Shown here: piece by piece, positions 1-7,454 of the stretch
How the letters are laid out: every line of letters starts with the position of its first letter
Numbering within the stretch: the first letter of the stretch is position 1
Assembly (NCBI GenBank): GCA_021413405.1
Contig: JAIOQL010000105.1
Span: 1-11,486 of the forward strand
Direction: 5' to 3'
Source of the DNA: Leptospira sp.
GTDB lineage: Bacteria > Spirochaetota > Leptospiria > Leptospirales > Leptospiraceae
Length of the DNA stretch: 11,486 nucleotides
Notes under the pieces: generated by a model
Seen by the model: the letters and a program-made list of their open reading frames with translations, nothing else
What the model was told of the DNA's origin: nothing
The model's database searches: none
Position numbers and translations under genes: made by a program

Positions 1-1
1 A

Positions 2-829
2 CAAATCAGCCGGTTCCTGGTTGTTGGTGCGCAAATAACACCGATCATCATTTCTGACAGGGATCAGGACGGGGTAGCAGATTCACAGGATGCATACCCT
101 GATGATCCTCTTAGAGCCTCCTTAATCAGAATCCCGGCAGAGTCCTATTATACAATTGCATATGAAGATTTATATCCGAAAAAGGGAGATGCTGATTTTA
201 ACGATTTTGTAGTCCAGGTTTACAATGAACAGGACCTGAATGCAAAAGGAGAAATTGTAAGGATACGCGGGCATTACACACACGTTGCAAAAGGTGCCGG
301 CTATAACCACACACTCAATCTCAACTTTCCCGGACTCCGTGGTTCTTCTTACAGCTTAAAGAGATATGGCTTCACCGGGGCTCTCGAAAATGAACTGCCC
401 GGCACAATACCGGATTCCGGAATCGTGGAACTTCTTCCGTCCAGCAACACGACAATTGCAGCCTCCAATTCTCAGCCTAATACAGTTCTAAAAACCGGGA
501 AGAGTGCTGAAATTGAGATCACTCTGAACACTCCAAAAACAACGGCAGGATTTTCGCCCGCACCCTATGATCTTTTTTTGCATGTAATAACAACGAACCG
601 TGATATCCATTTCCTCGGAAATCTGTTTAAGCCCGACGGAACTGATCAGTATCTGGATTCAGACGGGTTTCCATGGGCAATTCAAATTCCTGGCAACTGG
701 AAATGGCCATATGAACAAAAGGATATAAGAAATGCCTACGAATTCTTTGATGACTGGTATATTTCGAAAGGAATGGAAAAAAAGGATTGGTATAATTTTC
801 CGAACCAGAGCTTAGTGTTCCCGAATTGA
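2..829 (+). CDS. LruC-domain (DUF4842) surface/secreted protein, 3' part only
   Basis: The reading frame is open from the window edge for 275 residues, so the N-terminus and any signal peptide lie outside. Residues 19-35 hold a DxDxDGxxD calcium-binding motif of the thrombospondin type-3 / EF-hand-like kind. From about residue 44 to the end the protein matches the LruC C-terminal domain (DUF4842): an aromatic 'YEDLYP' element is followed by 'GDADFNDFVV', the acidic 'DxDFND' signature, then alternating beta-strand-like segments, and it closes on 'NFPNQSLVFPN'. LruC is a leptospiral protein known as an antigen in recurrent uveitis; the same domain occurs in Bacteroidetes surface proteins. Its molecular function is not established. 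The TGA stop overlaps the TTG start of the sensor kinase by two bases, which suggests one transcript and translational coupling. The family call is firm; orthology to LruC itself cannot be judged from the C-terminal part. Confidence 0.85.
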   Translation, partial: QISRFLVVGAQITPIIISDRDQDGVADSQDAYPDDPLRASLIRIPAESYYTIAYEDLYPKKGDADFNDFVVQVYNEQDLNAKGEIVRIRGHYTHVAKGAGYNHTLNLNFPGLRGSSYSLKRYGFTGALENELPGTIPDSGIVELLPSSNTTIAASNSQPNTVLKTGKSAEIEITLNTPKTTAGFSPAPYDLFLHVITTNRDIHFLGNLFKPDGTDQYLDSDGFPWAIQIPGNWKWPYEQKDIRNAYEFFDDWYISKGMEKKDWYNFPNQSLVFPN

Positions 830-1872
830 GGGAAACGGATGACAACTCGGTTGAAGAAAATATTCGTGTTTACAGTTATTTCAACCGTCTTGTATCCAGC
901 ATTTCTCCACTAATTACTCTCAACGAAGGCCTGAATTCCCAGTTTGTAAACAGCTCTTTTCTGAAAGAATTCAATCTGACAGAAGATGAAATTCTCGGGA
1001 AAAATCTGTTCTCCTTTCTGAAAATCAGCCCGCGATATAAAAAAGAATTCCTTGCGAACATAAAGGAATCAGTCAATAGAATAATTCAAAACTCGGAATT
1101 TCATTATAAGAATCAGATCTATGGATATACAGTTTTTCATTTTGAAAAAGATATTGGTATCATTTTAAAAAATATAACTGAAAGAAAAAAACTGGAACGG
1201 AAAGTTGAAAACCTACATTCCCAACTTCTGCGGCTGCAGGAAAGTGAAAGACAGAGAATTTCCGGGGAACTCCATGACGGTGTAGGACAGACAATACTCG
1301 CCGCAAAACTAAATTTTATTTCTTATGATAAGTTTCCAAAAAAATTTAAGAACCGGTTCGTGACGGGTCTTCGCCTGATCGACCAGGCGAGCCAGGAATT
1401 GAGGGAAATTTACACCGGCCTGTATCCATCAACCCTGCGGCATATTGGCCTTGAGGCTGCTATCCGAGATTTTGTAAAAAATTTCGTGGAACTGGAAACC
1501 TGCCGGACGAGTCTCCGATTCCGCCTGACCCGGAAACTTCCACACGAGATCGAAGTTGATCTTTTCAGGATCATCCAGGAGACATTCACGAATATTGTCA
1601 AACATGCGTTAGCCGACAATGTAAAACTGGATTTGAGTTCATCCGGAAACTTTATTTCACTTGTGCTAAAGGATAACGGTAAAGGATTTGATATGGGGGA
1701 CTCTGGATTCAATTCTTCCGGATTCGGATTAAGAAATATACGTCGTCGTGTCGAAGATCATGGAGGAACATTTCACATTTCTTCGGGTCAGGCAGAAGGC
1801 ACAGAAATTCAGATAAGAATCCCTATTGCCGCAGAAAAAAATCCTTCTAAGAAAAAACTTAAAAAATCATGA
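826..1872 (+). CDS. Soluble PAS / HisKA_3 sensor histidine kinase (NarX/DesK type)
   Basis: This 348-residue kinase autophosphorylates a histidine and passes the phosphate to a partner regulator. Residues about 17-118 form a PAS-like sensor that ends in the usual 'NITERKKLERK' exit helix. The HisKA_3 dimerisation box is 'ERQRISGELHDGVGQT' with phospho-acceptor H150. The HATPase part has an N-box (E252, N256, H260), a G1 box 'DNGKGFD' (283-289) and a G2 box 'GFGLRNIRRR' (299-308). There is no hydrophobic stretch long enough for a membrane segment, so it should be cytoplasmic and sense an internal signal. The start is TTG at 826, the only start codon after the in-frame stop at 793-795. The ATG at 839 is out of frame. 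No strong Shine-Dalgarno is visible, consistent with coupling to the preceding gene. Its stop overlaps the regulator start (ATGA), making the two a cognate pair. The ligand is unknown. Confidence 0.93.
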   Translation: MRETDDNSVEENIRVYSYFNRLVSSISPLITLNEGLNSQFVNSSFLKEFNLTEDEILGKNLFSFLKISPRYKKEFLANIKESVNRIIQNSEFHYKNQIYGYTVFHFEKDIGIILKNITERKKLERKVENLHSQLLRLQESERQRISGELHDGVGQTILAAKLNFISYDKFPKKFKNRFVTGLRLIDQASQELREIYTGLYPSTLRHIGLEAAIRDFVKNFVELETCRTSLRFRLTRKLPHEIEVDLFRIIQETFTNIVKHALADNVKLDLSSSGNFISLVLKDNGKGFDMGDSGFNSSGFGLRNIRRRVEDHGGTFHISSGQAEGTEIQIRIPIAAEKNPSKKKLKKS

Positions 1873-2519
1873 AAAAATTCCGGCTCTATCTTGTAGATGA
1901 CCACGTGATATTGCGCGAAGGCCTGAAGCACATTCTTGTCAGCGGAATAGAAGATGGAGAAGTCATCGGAGAATCAGGTGATGGCGGAAAAGCATACGAA
2001 GAAATAGACCGGCTAAAGCCGGATATGGTTCTCCTCGATATCTCTCTTCCGACAATGAGCGGGATCGAAGTTGCGAGAAAACTCAGGAAATATCATCCGG
2101 ATATGAAAATCATTATTTTATCGCGGCACGATAATGAAGAATATGTAAAAGAGCTTTTGAAATATGGAATAAACGGTTTCGTACTGAAAGATGATGCAGG
2201 GGAAGACCTGCTCCGCGCGGTTGGGGCCGTCAGAAAAAATGAAACCTATCTCAGCCCGAGAATCACCGGGCACCTGATCTCTAATCTCGGACTCCAGAAA
2301 AAACAGGAGTCCGGTCAATTCACAATCCTGACGAACCGGGAAAGGGAAATCCTGAAACGGATTGCAGAAGGAAAATCAAATGAAGAGATTGGAAAAGCAC
2401 TCTGGCTTTCGCCAAAAACGGTAAAGGTTCACCGCCAGAACATTATGAAAAAACTGAACATCCACAAAGTGACCGATCTGGTCAAGTATGCAATTAAGTC
2501 GGGACTGGTGGAGACTTGA
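1869..2519 (+). CDS. NarL/FixJ-family response regulator with LuxR-type HTH
   Basis: This is a 216-residue DNA-binding response regulator. The receiver domain (about 1-125) has the acidic pair D10/D11, phospho-acceptor D57 in 'VLLDISLP', switch residue S85 and the conserved K107 in 'VLKDD'. A linker of about 25 residues leads to a LuxR/GerE helix-turn-helix (about 154-212) with 'LTNREREIL', 'SNEEIGKALWLSPKTVKVHRQ' split over the recognition helices, and 'IMKKLNI'. Length and order are standard for the NarL group. The ATG overlaps the kinase TGA by the ATGA arrangement, so stoichiometric translation with its kinase is likely. Its targets are unknown; the adjacent 2648 lipoprotein gene and the upstream LruC-type gene are the nearest candidates. 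A 9-bp inverted repeat follows 17 bases after the stop. Confidence 0.95.
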   Translation: MKKFRLYLVDDHVILREGLKHILVSGIEDGEVIGESGDGGKAYEEIDRLKPDMVLLDISLPTMSGIEVARKLRKYHPDMKIIILSRHDNEEYVKELLKYGINGFVLKDDAGEDLLRAVGAVRKNETYLSPRITGHLISNLGLQKKQESGQFTILTNREREILKRIAEGKSNEEIGKALWLSPKTVKVHRQNIMKKLNIHKVTDLVKYAIKSGLVET

Positions 2520-2536
2520 ATATCAGTAACTTTTTC

Positions 2537-2576
2537 TATTGACCAAAGTTCGCTAAAAGCATTACTCTGGTCAATA
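2537..2576. repeat. 9-bp inverted repeat after the response regulator
   Basis: TATTGACCA (2537-2545) and its exact complement TGGTCAATA (2568-2576) flank a 22-base spacer in the 128-base gap between the regulator and the large lipoprotein gene. On the + strand it is followed by ATCTTTT, a weak T-run, so it could end the LruC/kinase/regulator transcript. The long loop and modest T-run make a two-half-site operator equally possible. A dyad of this kind is what a dimeric NarL-type regulator could bind, but that is inference. Confidence 0.4.
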
Positions 2577-2609
2577 ATCTTTTCCGCCCTCAGGTAAATT
2601 CGCATTTTT

Positions 2610-2642
2610 GCAAGTTTTGATAGTATGGCAAACTTTTTGATA
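2610..2642 (+). repeat. Imperfect direct repeat just upstream of the 960-aa lipoprotein gene
   Basis: GCAAGTTTTGATA (2610-2622) is echoed by GCAAACTTTTTGATA (2628-2642), 18 bases apart start to start and ending five bases before the ATG. They fall where promoter or leader sequence must lie, as no Shine-Dalgarno precedes the start. I could not recognise a convincing -35/-10 pair. They could be tandem regulator sites or chance in AT-rich DNA. Confidence 0.25.
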
Positions 2643-2647
2643 AAAAC

Positions 2648-5530
2648 ATGAAAAGCAAAGTGAAATCAATTCAGTTGCTACCATTCTGGATACTTTGTTT
2701 ATTGCTATCTAATTGCATCGGCCTGAATAAAAGCCAGCATCGTTCCAATGCATTATTCAGCATTTCAATTCTATCATTTTTAGCAGGATCTGTAACGGAA
2801 ATTACTGAAACCCCTTCAATCATTTTACCCCCCAATTCGCCTGCCGGTTCTGATCAAATCGTGGCGTCTACAATGGAAACGCCTGATAAAATAAATTCGA
2901 TATTTATTCCGATAGGGAAAGTCTTTGAAATTGGTCCCGGCAATAACCCGGTCAAATTTGTAAATGGCAAAGCAGAAATTCGCTATAAATATAATCCTGA
3001 AAAACTAAAAGCGAAAGGATTAACAGAAGACTTTAACGTCTTTTACTTTGATAAATCCTCTAATTCATGGAAACCAGTTGAGAAAGTTACCTATGATCCT
3101 GAGACGCATATCATTTCTGCATTCACAAGTCATTTAACTCCATTTATTCCTGCCGCAACTGCTCCAGTTTCCGGAGGCACACAACCAGCTCCAGCCTGCA
3201 TCCTTGCAGATTTCCCATCCGGGATCCAGGGATCCGGTGGAGCTGAATTTATCACGATCGGAGAAAGTTTTCAATACTACAAAGACAGGATTTATACAGT
3301 CGTACCATTAGCTTCATCGCCAAATAACACAACAACGTTTGCAGCATTAGGATTTATGGGTGCGTTAGGCGTATCCACTTGCAACGGAAATTTGACATCT
3401 CAAGCAGGATGCACAGCAGACACTTTCAACAAACTTTTTACTGGAATTGATTATATCAGATTCACTGCGCAGATGAATATTGATGTTTATTTGATGTATG
3501 ATACACGCGGAGGTGCAACACTCACGGATACAACGAGAGATGCCGCATGGATTGCAGCAAAAAGTTTTACTGACACAGGTTATTATGTTCAAACCACAGA
3601 TGCTGTCGGTCTTTACAGAGTTTATAAAAAAACTTACAGCGCTGGCCAGCTTGTAGTGCTCGACGGAAATAGAAACACCGTTGGTTCGGCTGCTATCCAA
3701 ACTAATTACTGGTTAATAATAAAAAGACAGGGGATCGTCGCGGCAGAATCCCCAACAACTCTTTGTGCCACTCAACCAACTTCTGCAAATCCGGTTATCA
3801 ACCTAGATATTTCCGCAACATATTATCCAACCGGAAGTACATACAATTTCGCCGCAGTTCCACCGACACAATCAGGCACTGCAATCAATTTTGCCATTCG
3901 GAATTCAGGTGGACAAGCCCTCAATTTAACAGGTGCGCCAAATGTAGTCTCCATCTCCGGAGTCAATGCATCTGATTTCACCGTTACACAGCCTTCTTTT
4001 CCTGTAGCGCCTAACGCCTCAGCCACCTATACAATTACATTTAGCCCCGCAACTGCCGGAGCAAAAACTGCTACTATCAATATTCCAAGCGATGATCCAA
4101 ACGTGCCTGATTACCAGGTAACACTGACAGGAACTTCCGTTGCACCACCAACTGGATTGTCCTATTCTAGTTCCGCAGCTTCCTACACGGTAAACAACGC
4201 AATCCCTGCGAATAATCCAACTGTGACAGGCACGGGGATCACATTCTCCGTTCTCCCGGCACTACCGGCAGGACTTAGCATTGACTCAACAACCGGAATT
4301 ATTTCCGGAACACCGACTACGATCCAAGGTGCGACGAATTATACAATAACGGCAAATAACGCAACTGGGAACACAAACACAATAATCTCGATTGCGGTGG
4401 TCAATCTCCCTCCGCCGGGGACTGGAACGCCGACGGTGACAGATATTGGGCCCGGTAGATTTGGCCGGGTTCTCATTGATAACCTGAATTCAAAACTTTT
4501 GATTTATGGATATGAAACCATCAATTCGGGAAATGGTTCGAGGCGTTTAAGTTTATATCGATGTAATTTGAACGGAACGGGTTGCACTTATCAAAATACA
4601 TTTTCAGGATTAAGTTTTCAGGCTCATTTTTTTCCCATAGGGATAATAGATTCCTTAAATTCAAAATTGGTTCTTGTTTTTGGAGATTTAGGACAAATCG
4701 CAAGCGGTGGACTTTTCATACTACACTGTGATTTAGATGGAGCCAATTGTTCTTTTACCGACGCTTCTGCTCAAACTAATCCCGGACCTGTGAGTTCAGT
4801 GGTAATGCCGTACATAGCTATAGATTCGGTCAATGGAAAACTCATTATTGCATACGCCCAAAACAATGCTTCTTCTGGCTCTAATGATATAGGGTTGATG
4901 ATTTGTAATCTTGATGGGACAGGATGCGTCTACCAAAATGTCACAAACCAATCTGGCAGTGGGTTGGCACAAGCAATGAGCATAGCCGTTGACTCAATTA
5001 ATTCTAAGATATTAATCGCAGGGACAAGTTCTCCGAATCAGATGCTTTTCTTATATCGATGTGAATTAGATGGAACAGGATGTAGCTACGCTGATGTCTC
5101 CTCACTAACAGGAAGAGGAACCGGATCCGGCCTTAATCCTTCTATGAAAATAGATTCTTTGAATGGAAAGTTACTAATTGTTACAGACGATGTGTCTTTG
5201 AACGGGGCGGACGATTATCTCTCTTTATTTAGATGCAATCTCGATTTAACAGGATGCACCTATACTGATGTTTCAGTCGGTCAAATCAACATATTTCGGC
5301 CTTCATTAGTAATTGATGCGGCCAATGCAAAATTATTAATTGGTGTCAGCGGAACAATTGGTACGTATTTAAATCGATGTAATATAGACGGGTCTTCCTG
5401 CACTTCGTTGATTTTATCTAATATTTATTCATATGGATTCAGAATCTCCGATATAGATACGGTTAATTCTAAATTCCTAATGATTGCAAAAGACAACAAC
5501 GCTGAAATCATACGGCTCTACTCTAATTAA
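2648..5530 (+). CDS. 960-aa multi-domain lipoprotein with C-terminal seven-unit beta-propeller-like repeats
   Basis: A hydrophobic signal (residues 5-22) ends in 'LLLSNC', a spirochaete-style lipobox with C23 as lipidated residue, so an envelope location, probably outer surface, is likely. After that come, in order: about 75-175, a beta module ending 'TYDPETHIISAFTSHLTPF', resembling a segment common in bacterial surface proteins; about 200-365, a beta-sandwich-like module with 'VYLMYDTRGG', 'FTDTGY' and 'YKKTYSAGQL' landmarks, similar to modules in carbohydrate-active secreted proteins; about 383-495, a choice-of-anchor-D (HYDIN/ASPM-like) domain ending 'DDPNVPDYQVTLTGT'; about 500-590, a putative Ig (He_PIG) domain with 'LPAGLSIDSTTGIISGTP'; and about 594-960, seven repeats of roughly 55 residues. 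The repeats centre on 'IDSxNxKLLI' (D611, D668, D726, D782, D836, D890, D937), and the first six carry a CX6C hairpin such as 'RCNLDGTGC'. ATG 2648 is the only start giving a signal peptide; no Shine-Dalgarno is visible. It probably acts in surface binding; no catalytic motif was seen. Confidence 0.88.
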   Translation: MKSKVKSIQLLPFWILCLLLSNCIGLNKSQHRSNALFSISILSFLAGSVTEITETPSIILPPNSPAGSDQIVASTMETPDKINSIFIPIGKVFEIGPGNNPVKFVNGKAEIRYKYNPEKLKAKGLTEDFNVFYFDKSSNSWKPVEKVTYDPETHIISAFTSHLTPFIPAATAPVSGGTQPAPACILADFPSGIQGSGGAEFITIGESFQYYKDRIYTVVPLASSPNNTTTFAALGFMGALGVSTCNGNLTSQAGCTADTFNKLFTGIDYIRFTAQMNIDVYLMYDTRGGATLTDTTRDAAWIAAKSFTDTGYYVQTTDAVGLYRVYKKTYSAGQLVVLDGNRNTVGSAAIQTNYWLIIKRQGIVAAESPTTLCATQPTSANPVINLDISATYYPTGSTYNFAAVPPTQSGTAINFAIRNSGGQALNLTGAPNVVSISGVNASDFTVTQPSFPVAPNASATYTITFSPATAGAKTATINIPSDDPNVPDYQVTLTGTSVAPPTGLSYSSSAASYTVNNAIPANNPTVTGTGITFSVLPALPAGLSIDSTTGIISGTPTTIQGATNYTITANNATGNTNTIISIAVVNLPPPGTGTPTVTDIGPGRFGRVLIDNLNSKLLIYGYETINSGNGSRRLSLYRCNLNGTGCTYQNTFSGLSFQAHFFPIGIIDSLNSKLVLVFGDLGQIASGGLFILHCDLDGANCSFTDASAQTNPGPVSSVVMPYIAIDSVNGKLIIAYAQNNASSGSNDIGLMICNLDGTGCVYQNVTNQSGSGLAQAMSIAVDSINSKILIAGTSSPNQMLFLYRCELDGTGCSYADVSSLTGRGTGSGLNPSMKIDSLNGKLLIVTDDVSLNGADDYLSLFRCNLDLTGCTYTDVSVGQINIFRPSLVIDAANAKLLIGVSGTIGTYLNRCNIDGSSCTSLILSNIYSYGFRISDIDTVNSKFLMIAKDNNAEIIRLYSN
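4430..5530 (+). repeat. Seven tandem ~165-nt coding repeats (propeller blades)
   Basis: Within the lipoprotein gene, the 'D-x-x-N-x-K-[LF]-[LIV]' core recurs with starts at nt 4478, 4649, 4823, 4991, 5153, 5315 and 5456, that is every 47 to 58 codons. Each of the first six units continues into a cysteine hairpin C-[NDE]-[LI]-D/N-x-x-x-C and an aromatic 'YTDVS'-like strand. The seventh unit stops after its third strand. A 'TVTDIG' strand lies just before unit 1 and resembles the missing 'YTDVS' strand, as in the velcro closure of beta-propellers. Some DNA-level conservation is visible around the 'ACAGGATG' stretch that encodes TGC. Confidence 0.7.
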
Positions 5531-5572
5531 AAGATAACCATTTTTTAAAATTGCAACATTCGCAACTTTAAT

Positions 5573-5602
5573 TTTTGATCCGAATTCATTTATAGATCAA
5601 AA
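5573..5602. terminator. AT-rich palindrome between convergent genes, possible bidirectional terminator
   Basis: TTTTGATC (5573-5580) pairs perfectly with GATCAAAA (5595-5602) across a 14-base loop. It lies in the 87-base gap between the convergent 960-aa lipoprotein gene (stop 5530) and the DUF1554 lipoprotein gene (stop 5618). The position suits a shared terminator, and the A/T arms would supply a U-rich foot in both directions. The stem is short and weak and there is no long T-run, so this rests mainly on location. Confidence 0.4.
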
Positions 5603-5617
5603 CCAATCCGTTACACG

Positions 5618-6337
5618 CTATTGCTGGCGAACACAGATTAGCCGATAAAGATTATTACACGCATCAAATGAACCGTTTATCGAATTCTGTCCCAATTCAT
5701 TCCCGATGCCTGCCATAGCACTTGGAACTGTCGTTCCAATCGTCCATACGGTGCAGTAGTCAATATTAAAAAGCGTCCAATCCAAATTTAATCCAGTCCA
5801 CCATTTTTTACTGGATGATGGATCAAACGCCTTTGTCAGACCTGTGGTTAGATTTGGTAACACAACAACCCCATTTCCATTCGTAGTCAGCACCACACTT
5901 TTATCGGGTAAATAATAAGTAGTGCTCGCTTTGAACACCCAGCTGATCCCTTCGCTGGTACCACTTGTTGTACAATTTGCTGAAGTGCAGGCTCTCCTGT
6001 TTGTCCCATCTACAATCATCGCTTTGTAGTCAGATGCATTTCCCGGAAGAGTTGAAAAATTTGCTGTTTTCTCTGTTGCGCATATCGCATCCGCCCCGGC
6101 AATGCCGTTTCCAGCCGTGCCTTTCAGATTTCCATTGTAGGATCCGCTCGTGACAAAAAGATACGGAGTTGCATCGACCGGAGTTGCAACCACGGTTGGC
6201 TTTGGAATCAGCTTCAAAAGTAACAGGAAATCAATTGTTTTTTCATCCGGATAACTTTTTGAACATCCGGAAACAAATAAAAACGCATAAATGATAAGAA
6301 AATATTTCATCATTCTATTAGACAGATTTCCCTGCAT
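5618..6337 (-). CDS. DUF1554 (leptospiral endostatin-like) lipoprotein
   Basis: The longest frame gives 239 residues. A hydrophobic signal ends in the lipobox 'FVSGC' with C25 as the lipidation site. The signal peptide reads best from the paired ATG codons at 6313 and 6310, giving a 16- or 17-residue leader. No Shine-Dalgarno sits at a normal distance before any candidate, so I keep the outer ATG only as the outer limit. A short linker (27-57) leads to one DUF1554 domain (58-239), with 'YLFVTSGSYNGNLKG', 'GIAGADAICA', a WW pair at 179-180, 'CTVW' and the closing 'LYRLICV'. Cysteines 86, 117, 122, 195, 227 and 235 could form three disulfides. The Len proteins of pathogenic Leptospira, which bind laminin, fibronectin and complement regulators, are to my knowledge members of this family. 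Binding activity here is only inferred. It is convergent with the large lipoprotein gene and probably monocistronic. Confidence 0.88.
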   Translation of the reverse strand: MQGNLSNRMMKYFLIIYAFLFVSGCSKSYPDEKTIDFLLLLKLIPKPTVVATPVDATPYLFVTSGSYNGNLKGTAGNGIAGADAICATEKTANFSTLPGNASDYKAMIVDGTNRRACTSANCTTSGTSEGISWVFKASTTYYLPDKSVVLTTNGNGVVVLPNLTTGLTKAFDPSSSKKWWTGLNLDWTLFNIDYCTVWTIGTTVPSAMAGIGNELGQNSINGSFDACNNLYRLICVRQQ

Positions 6338-6503
6338 ACTGCGGCAAATTCGAAACGAACTAATTGCTTCGGGATATTAATTTTCCGCGCCAGGATAAAT
6401 AATAGGACAAATCTATTTGCGTTCACATTGCATAATAATGACCATACACATAAAACCAAAGGATAACAAATAAATGGTAAAAGAATCTGCAACTGGAGTA
6501 GGA

Positions 6504-7241
6504 TTATCTGATGAGACCTTTCAAGCGAAAGTCTTTTTGAACTGCTTCCAGATCTTCCGGACTATCAACCGATAATCCGGCATGCTCCGCTAAATAAATG
6601 CCGATTGCATATCCCGCCTGAATTGCACGCAGCTGCTCAAGCGATTCAGATTCTTCCCAATCACTTTTTGGCAATGAATTGTAATGCATCAGAAATGATT
6701 TTTCATAAGCATAAATTCCGAGATGCCTGTAAACATCCGATGGTGATTTGAATTGGGAAGGAATTAGCGAACGTGAAAAATAGTTTGCTTTTCCATTTCT
6801 GTCAAAAACCACTTTGACACGATTCGGATCGCCATACTCAGCTTTATCACTGATCCGAACAGCAGCGCTGCTCATTTCCCATTCAGGATGTTCGACCTTC
6901 GTTTTAATCACACCATCGATCAGGGAAGGCTCGATCCCGGGTTCATCACCCTGGATATTAACTATGATCTCCGCACTTTCATTTTGGACAGCTTCGATGA
7001 TGCGATCAGTTCCCTGTTTATGCTCAACAGAAGTCATTATGGCTTTTCCGCCAAATTTCTTTACAGCGCTGAGAATTCTTTCATCATCAGTTGCTACAAC
7101 TAATCCGGAAAGTAATTTGGATTTTGAAGCATTGATGTAGGTCCACTCAATCATCGGCTTATTACCGATCAAAGCAAGGGGCTTCCCGGGAAACCTGGTG
7201 CTCGCAAATCGTGCCGGAATAACGCCTAAAATTCTTTTCAT
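6504..7241 (-). CDS. kdsB: 3-deoxy-manno-octulosonate cytidylyltransferase (CMP-Kdo synthetase)
   Basis: KdsB activates Kdo with CTP to give CMP-Kdo and pyrophosphate, the step before Kdo transfer to lipid A in LPS inner-core synthesis; it is cytoplasmic. At 245 residues it has the family's usual length. Visible signatures are the nucleotide-binding start 'VIPARFASTRFPGKPL' (7-22), 'VVATDD' (48-53), 'GTDR' (77-80), 'NIQGDEPGI' (95-103) with the metal-binding D99, 'YRHLGIYAYE' (171-180), 'ESLEQLRA' (199-206) and 'VDSPEDLE' (225-232) with the second metal ligand D226. ATG 7241 is followed directly by the conserved N-terminus; no clear Shine-Dalgarno precedes it. It lies on the same strand as the motor genes but 213 bases past fliL and behind a GC-rich palindrome, so it is probably expressed separately. 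Confidence 0.96.
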   Translation of the reverse strand: MKRILGVIPARFASTRFPGKPLALIGNKPMIEWTYINASKSKLLSGLVVATDDERILSAVKKFGGKAIMTSVEHKQGTDRIIEAVQNESAEIIVNIQGDEPGIEPSLIDGVIKTKVEHPEWEMSSAAVRISDKAEYGDPNRVKVVFDRNGKANYFSRSLIPSQFKSPSDVYRHLGIYAYEKSFLMHYNSLPKSDWEESESLEQLRAIQAGYAIGIYLAEHAGLSVDSPEDLEAVQKDFRLKGLIR

Positions 7242-7333
7242 AAATTACAGTTTACAACGGAAACCGGTTCTTAAAGCGTAATTTTTAATTCCAAATTCCG
7301 CTTTACAAAATAGAAAATCTCTGGTATTTTTCG

Positions 7334-7385
7334 AAAAAATCGGCCGGGCCCACGAACCCGCCCCCCACCCTAAACGAGGGTGGGG
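7334..7385 (-). terminator. GC-rich palindrome region downstream of fliL, probable terminator
   Basis: CCCCACCCT (7363-7371) and AGGGTGGGG (7377-7385) form a perfect 9-bp stem with a 5-base loop. On the - strand a second small stem, CGGG/CCCG (7357-7360 with 7345-7348), follows and ends in a run of six T (7339-7334). The set lies between the fliL stop (7455) and the kdsB start (7241), where the motor transcript should end. The strong stem is not followed at once by its own T-run, so a classical terminator depends on the second stem. The very high GC against an AT-rich background also suits a dispersed palindromic repeat. Confidence 0.5.
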
Positions 7386-7454
7386 TTGACTAAAAAAGCC
7401 GGAAATAAATAATTTAGTATAAATCAAATCGAAAAAACAATCCCGCAGGAAAAT

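Noticed and set aside
6310..6492. 60-codon - strand frame upstream of the DUF1554 lipoprotein gene, resembling a hydrophobic peptide
   Set aside because: It overlaps the signal-peptide start in another frame and lacks a ribosome binding site; AT-rich promoter DNA often gives such frames.
6338..6503. Possible tRNA or small RNA in the gap between the DUF1554 gene and kdsB
   Set aside because: No cloverleaf arms, T-loop motif or terminator-like hairpin could be found; only AT-rich spacer is seen.
7245..7427. 60-codon - strand frame in the fliL-kdsB gap
   Set aside because: Its middle is simply the translated GC-rich palindrome; it has no ribosome binding site and no family resemblance.
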